This document shows, in pieces, positions 13,813 through 16,682 of a DNA stretch of 16,682 nucleotides (position 1 is the stretch's first letter; the number at the start of each line of letters is the position of its first letter). The DNA comes from CAYUHJ01 sp964444365. Lineage in GTDB: Bacteria; Planctomycetota; Planctomycetia; Gemmatales; Gemmataceae. The notes beneath the pieces are model-generated. The model had not been told where the DNA came from, made no database searches, and worked only from the letters and a program-made list of their open reading frames with translations. The position numbers and the translations under genes are program-made. Location: contig CAYUHJ010000140.1 of NCBI GenBank assembly GCA_964444365.1, forward strand, positions 1-16,682. The letters are read 5' to 3'.

Positions 13813-13911
13813 GCAACCCCTCCCCCAACCCCCTCTCCGTTTCGGGGAGGGGGCGAAATCCGCTCTCTTCCTCCCCCCTCCGTTTCGGGGAGGGGTCGGG
13901 AGAGGGGTTGC
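13813..13911. repeat. Nested palindromic repeat with two CTCCGTTTCGGGGAG units
   Basis: The outer arms (13813-13832 against 13892-13911) pair with a few mismatches, GCAACCCC against GGGGTTGC at the ends being perfect. Inside are two copies of CTCCGTTTCGGGGAG (13835-13849 and 13878-13892), each a hairpin. The pyrimidine/purine character links it to the palindromes at both window edges. It lies 52 nt before the glycosyltransferase start. Confidence 0.7.
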
Positions 13912-13962
13912 TTTTGAACCCCGACCCGCCCGGCCATACCCCATCGACGCCCGAGACGCCCC

Positions 13963-15570
13963 GTGACCCGCCAGTTCGCGATCGTCAACAACGGGATGAC
14001 CGACTTCCGCGGGCACTACTTCGAGAACGCCGTCGCCATCGCGGAGGCGGCCGTCGAACGGGGCTTTCGCGTCACCCTGGCGGCGCACGCGCACTGCGAC
14101 CTGTCCGACCCCGACCACCCCCTTCCGCCCGGCGTCGATGTCCTCCCGATCTTCCGGCTGAACCACTGGGGCAACCTCCGGGCGGACCGTCCGCCGGGGG
14201 CGTTCGGCCTCCGCGGGTCGCTCGCCGCGCTTCAGGAGACGCCGTTCGACGCGGTCCTGGCCGGCTCCGCGGCGGTGGACGACTACCTCCGCGCCCGGTT
14301 CGAGCCGCCCCCCGAGCCGCCCGCCCCGTCGACCCGGGATCGGCTGAAGCAAGCGGCGAACGCTCTCGTCCCGCCCGTCCTGATGCGCCTGGTCCGGGGC
14401 CGCCACCTCGCGAAGTCGGTCCTGCGGGAACTGACCCCGCCGGGGCTGTGGGCGCTCGCGAAGCGGCGGGTGACGCCGCGTCTTCCGGACGCGCACGCGA
14501 CCGGAACGGGTATGGACGAATGCCTCGTCGCCGCGCTGAAGGCCGCGGGGATCGAGATCGAAGCGGACCTCACCCGGCAGTTCCAGGCCGACCTCGACCG
14601 GTTCCTCGGCCTGACCGCCGTCGGGCCGGGGGACCACGTCTACCTGCCGACCGCTCACGGCCGCGAGGCCCTCGCCGTGCGGCGGCTGGCGGCGGAACTC
14701 GGGGACGGGTCGCCGACGTTCCACCTCGTGTTCCGGCACTCGGTCAGCACGCCCGCCGAGGTCGACGCGGGGACGGCGGACCCGTTCCACCGCGATTACA
14801 CCGCCGTCCACCGGGCGTACTTCGACGCCGTCCGCGGGTTTCCGGACACGCCGCGGGTGCGGTTGTACACGGACACGACGCCGCTCGCGGTCGACTACAC
14901 GACGCTCGCCGGGGTGCCGTTCGACGTGATCCCGATCCCGTTCCGCACCGGGCTGTTGCCGCCCCCGAAGGCCCCCGCGGGCGGCCCGCGGTGCGTGCTG
15001 TTCCTCGGGGACGTGCGGGGCGAGAAGGGGTTCGCGCTGCTGCCGGGCCTGGTCCGCGACCTGCACGAGACGCACGTCCGCACGGGCCGGGTCCGGTTCG
15101 CGATCCAGGCGACGCTGCACAAGGACGAGTCCGACCCGGTGCTGCTCGCGGCGCTGGAGGAACTGGCCGAGTACCCGCCGGAACAGGTTCGACTGGTCGG
15201 CCGGGACCGGTTCCTGCCGGGCACCGAGTACTACGACCTGCTCGCCGCCGCCGACGTGGTGCTGTGCCCGTACCGGGTGGCGAACTACCGGTCGCGGAGT
15301 TCCGGGGTGCTCGCGGAAGCGATTCTGTCCGGGAAGCCGGCCGTCGTGCCGAAGGGAACCTGGCTCGCGACGGCGTTGCCGGACGGGGCGGGCGAGGCGT
15401 TCGACGGGCCGGCGGAACTGGCGGCGGCGGTCCGGGCCGTGTGCGACGACTACCCCGCGTACCACGCCCGGGCCGCGGCCGGCCGGCGCGCCTGGCAGGC
15501 GTACCACACCCCCGGCAACCTCGTCGCGCAACTGGTCGGCGGCCCGCCGGCCGTCGCGGACGCCGCCTGA
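13963..15570 (+). CDS. Glycosyltransferase, GT4/GT-B-like
   Basis: A 535-aa predicted GT-B-fold glycosyltransferase, probably transferring a sugar from a nucleotide donor during glycan assembly. The N-terminal half starts with AIVNNGMTDFRGHYFENAVAIA, like the acceptor-side loop and helix of GT4 enzymes. The C-terminal half starts near residue 340 with CVLFLGDVRGEKGF and contains ADVVLCPYRVANYRS followed by SSGVLAEAILSGKPAVVP (about 448-465), the GT4 donor-binding region with its conserved Glu. A basic insert at about 115-180 (LKQAANALVPPVLMRLVRG...) may contact the membrane. It is longer than the usual 350-420 residues. GTG 13963 gives a full N-terminal strand but has no clear Shine-Dalgarno; ATG 13996 would cut into the fold. 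A second glycosyltransferase follows after 17 nt. Confidence 0.85.
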   Translation: MTRQFAIVNNGMTDFRGHYFENAVAIAEAAVERGFRVTLAAHAHCDLSDPDHPLPPGVDVLPIFRLNHWGNLRADRPPGAFGLRGSLAALQETPFDAVLAGSAAVDDYLRARFEPPPEPPAPSTRDRLKQAANALVPPVLMRLVRGRHLAKSVLRELTPPGLWALAKRRVTPRLPDAHATGTGMDECLVAALKAAGIEIEADLTRQFQADLDRFLGLTAVGPGDHVYLPTAHGREALAVRRLAAELGDGSPTFHLVFRHSVSTPAEVDAGTADPFHRDYTAVHRAYFDAVRGFPDTPRVRLYTDTTPLAVDYTTLAGVPFDVIPIPFRTGLLPPPKAPAGGPRCVLFLGDVRGEKGFALLPGLVRDLHETHVRTGRVRFAIQATLHKDESDPVLLAALEELAEYPPEQVRLVGRDRFLPGTEYYDLLAAADVVLCPYRVANYRSRSSGVLAEAILSGKPAVVPKGTWLATALPDGAGEAFDGPAELAAAVRAVCDDYPAYHARAAAGRRAWQAYHTPGNLVAQLVGGPPAVADAA

Positions 15571-15587
15571 GTTTCCGAGGGAGTCCG

Positions 15588-16613
15588 ATGCGCGTGCTGC
15601 ACCTGCCCCCGTGGGAACCGACGCCGGCCGAGGCGCACCAGCTCGCGTACTTCCGGGGCAAGGGCTGGGCCGTCGAGCGGGTCGAGGTCGGCCCGCCGCC
15701 GGGGCCGACGGCCGCGTTTCGCGACGCGCTGTTCGCCGCCGCCCGGGCCGCACGGAGTCCGCGCTTCCGATCCGTCGCCTCGAAACCGTTCGACCTGTTC
15801 TTCGGGAACGAAGTCTTCGCCGCGCCGTTCGCGGTCGCGCTGCCCCGCACGGTGCGGAAGGTCGTCGCGGCGAGCGGCATTCAAGCGGAGCGGTTCCGGC
15901 CGGCGCGGCCGGGCCGGCTCCACGACGCCGAGGAACAGTGGGTCTTCCGGCACGTCGAAGCCGACCTGTACCGGGCGTTCCACGCCGCCGCCCTCGACCG
16001 GGAAGAGGACGCCGCTCGCCTCCGAGCCGCGGGGTACGCCGGGGCGCGGCACGTCCCGGTTCCGTTCGCCGCGACGCCGGCGGCCGGGTTGACCCGCGGC
16101 GGGACCGAGGCACACGATTTACTCGCGGTCGGACGCGACACGCCCGAGGAAGTCGCGGGGCTGGAGCGGTTCTACCGGCACGTCTACCTCCCGTACCTGC
16201 GGCCGTACCGCATCCGGCTGACGGTCGGCGGGCCGGTGGCCGGGCGGTTCGCCGTCGCGGACGGGTGCGTCGCCCGGCTGAGTTCGGCGGCGGAGTTCGA
16301 TGCGAAGGTCGTGGTCGTGCCCGGTTCGCGCGGCACCGGCTGGGTGGGCCACGCACTGGCCGCGGGACGGGTGGTCGTGACGACGCCCGGCGGGGCCGAG
16401 GGGCTGGATCCGGAGTGCGGCGCGTTCGTCGCCGCGGATTTCACGCACGACCCGGCCGGGTCCGCGGCGACGATTCTGGCCCTGCTCCGCGACGAACCCC
16501 GGCGGGTGGCGATCGGGCAGCGGGCGGTGGACCTGATCGCCCGGACCCGCACCCGCGCCGCGTACACCGCCGGGATGGACGCGGTCTTGGGGGTCGCCCG
16601 GCAGGCCGCCTGA
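15588..16613 (+). CDS. Glycosyltransferase, GT4-like
   Basis: A 341-aa predicted glycosyltransferase. The C-terminal part has VVVPGSRGTGWVGHALAAGRVVVTTPGGAEGL (about 241-273), matching the GT4 donor-site pattern in which a glycine-rich loop, an Ala/Gly helix and a TxxGxEGL strand bind the nucleotide sugar. The N-terminal half has a short acceptor-side domain (LHLPPWEPTPAEAHQLAYF) and an FDLFFGNEVFAAPFAVALP strand-helix. The usual helix Glu is replaced by His (GHALAAG), so the exact catalytic residues are unclear. GAGGGAG ends 4 nt before ATG 15588, a good ribosome-binding site. It starts 17 nt after the previous glycosyltransferase and should be co-transcribed with it. Its stop is followed by a palindromic repeat at the window edge. 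Confidence 0.82.
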   Translation: MRVLHLPPWEPTPAEAHQLAYFRGKGWAVERVEVGPPPGPTAAFRDALFAAARAARSPRFRSVASKPFDLFFGNEVFAAPFAVALPRTVRKVVAASGIQAERFRPARPGRLHDAEEQWVFRHVEADLYRAFHAAALDREEDAARLRAAGYAGARHVPVPFAATPAAGLTRGGTEAHDLLAVGRDTPEEVAGLERFYRHVYLPYLRPYRIRLTVGGPVAGRFAVADGCVARLSSAAEFDAKVVVVPGSRGTGWVGHALAAGRVVVTTPGGAEGLDPECGAFVAADFTHDPAGSAATILALLRDEPRRVAIGQRAVDLIARTRTRAAYTAGMDAVLGVARQAA

Positions 16614-16650
16614 ACACGCCTCGTACCGAAAGGCGTCGGTTGTTTCTTCT

Positions 16651-16675
16651 CCCCTCTCCCCGCAGGGGAGAGGGG
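16651..16675. repeat. Palindromic CCCCTCTCC/GGGGAGAGG repeat, right-edge copy
   Basis: An 11-bp perfect inverted repeat (16651-16661 against 16665-16675) with loop GCA, 37 nt after the last glycosyltransferase stop. It shares its arm sequence with the left-edge copy (30-58). It is probably a dispersed intergenic element and may also stop transcription of the glycosyltransferase pair. Confidence 0.7.
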
Positions 16676-16682
16676 TTGGGGG

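Noticed and set aside
13726..13911. CRISPR array in the repeat-rich gap
   Set aside because: The repeats are palindromes of different sequence without regular spacers, and no cas genes are nearby.
13576..16356. A 926-codon minus-strand open frame opposite the glycosyltransferases
   Set aside because: It has low-complexity Arg/Pro composition and crosses the repeat region; the plus strand carries two recognisable glycosyltransferases.

Overview
The window looks like a chromosomal segment of a high-GC planctomycete, most likely a Gemmataceae member. The reasons are a BBP7-type (DUF1551) outer-membrane barrel protein, an ispE-spoVG pair whose SpoVG carries a zinc ribbon, an NHL-repeat thioredoxin, a Uma2-family protein, and GC-rich coding sequence with long antisense open frames. 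The taxonomic call is inference from gene families, not from a marker gene. No tRNA, rRNA, CRISPR array, insertion sequence or prophage gene was seen.

Layout. 1-1567: terminator-like hairpin and a minus-strand BBP7 outer-membrane protein. 1568-2042: divergent intergenic region with one candidate promoter. 2043-3612: plus-strand ispE and spoVG, separated by 34 nt. 3619-3677: long hairpin between convergent spoVG and dsbD. 3684-9349: five minus-strand genes, in transcription order an NHLRC2-like thioredoxin/NHL protein, a small HEXXH protein, an unknown 159-aa protein, a stand-alone DsbD alpha-domain protein, and a full-length DsbD. 9506-12556: plus-strand GT-C-like membrane protein, Uma2-family protein, and a YhaM-like OB-fold/HD protein. 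12764-16613: plus-strand sugar-nucleotide epimerase and two GT4-like glycosyltransferases. Structured repeats lie in the gaps and at both window ends.

How the genes work together. The minus-strand block is mainly a cell-envelope thiol-redox set: DsbD passes electrons from the cytoplasm across the membrane, the stand-alone alpha domain is a likely electron acceptor or shuttle, and the CCINC thioredoxin/NHL protein is a likely membrane-anchored redox protein. In the middle sit the HEXXH protein and the 159-aa protein, 17 nt apart. They could be an effector/partner pair (toxin-immunity or protease-inhibitor), but only the arrangement supports that. The epimerase and two glycosyltransferases suggest surface polysaccharide or glycan synthesis, possibly continuing past the right edge.

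Most worth a second look: the HEXXH/159-aa pair and its ambiguous 5' end; two long hairpins flanking dsbD that share an invariant 7-nt loop while their arms co-vary; the SpoVG domain split by a zinc ribbon; and the YhaM-like protein whose HD-domain metal-ligand motifs look altered. None is proof of a new system.
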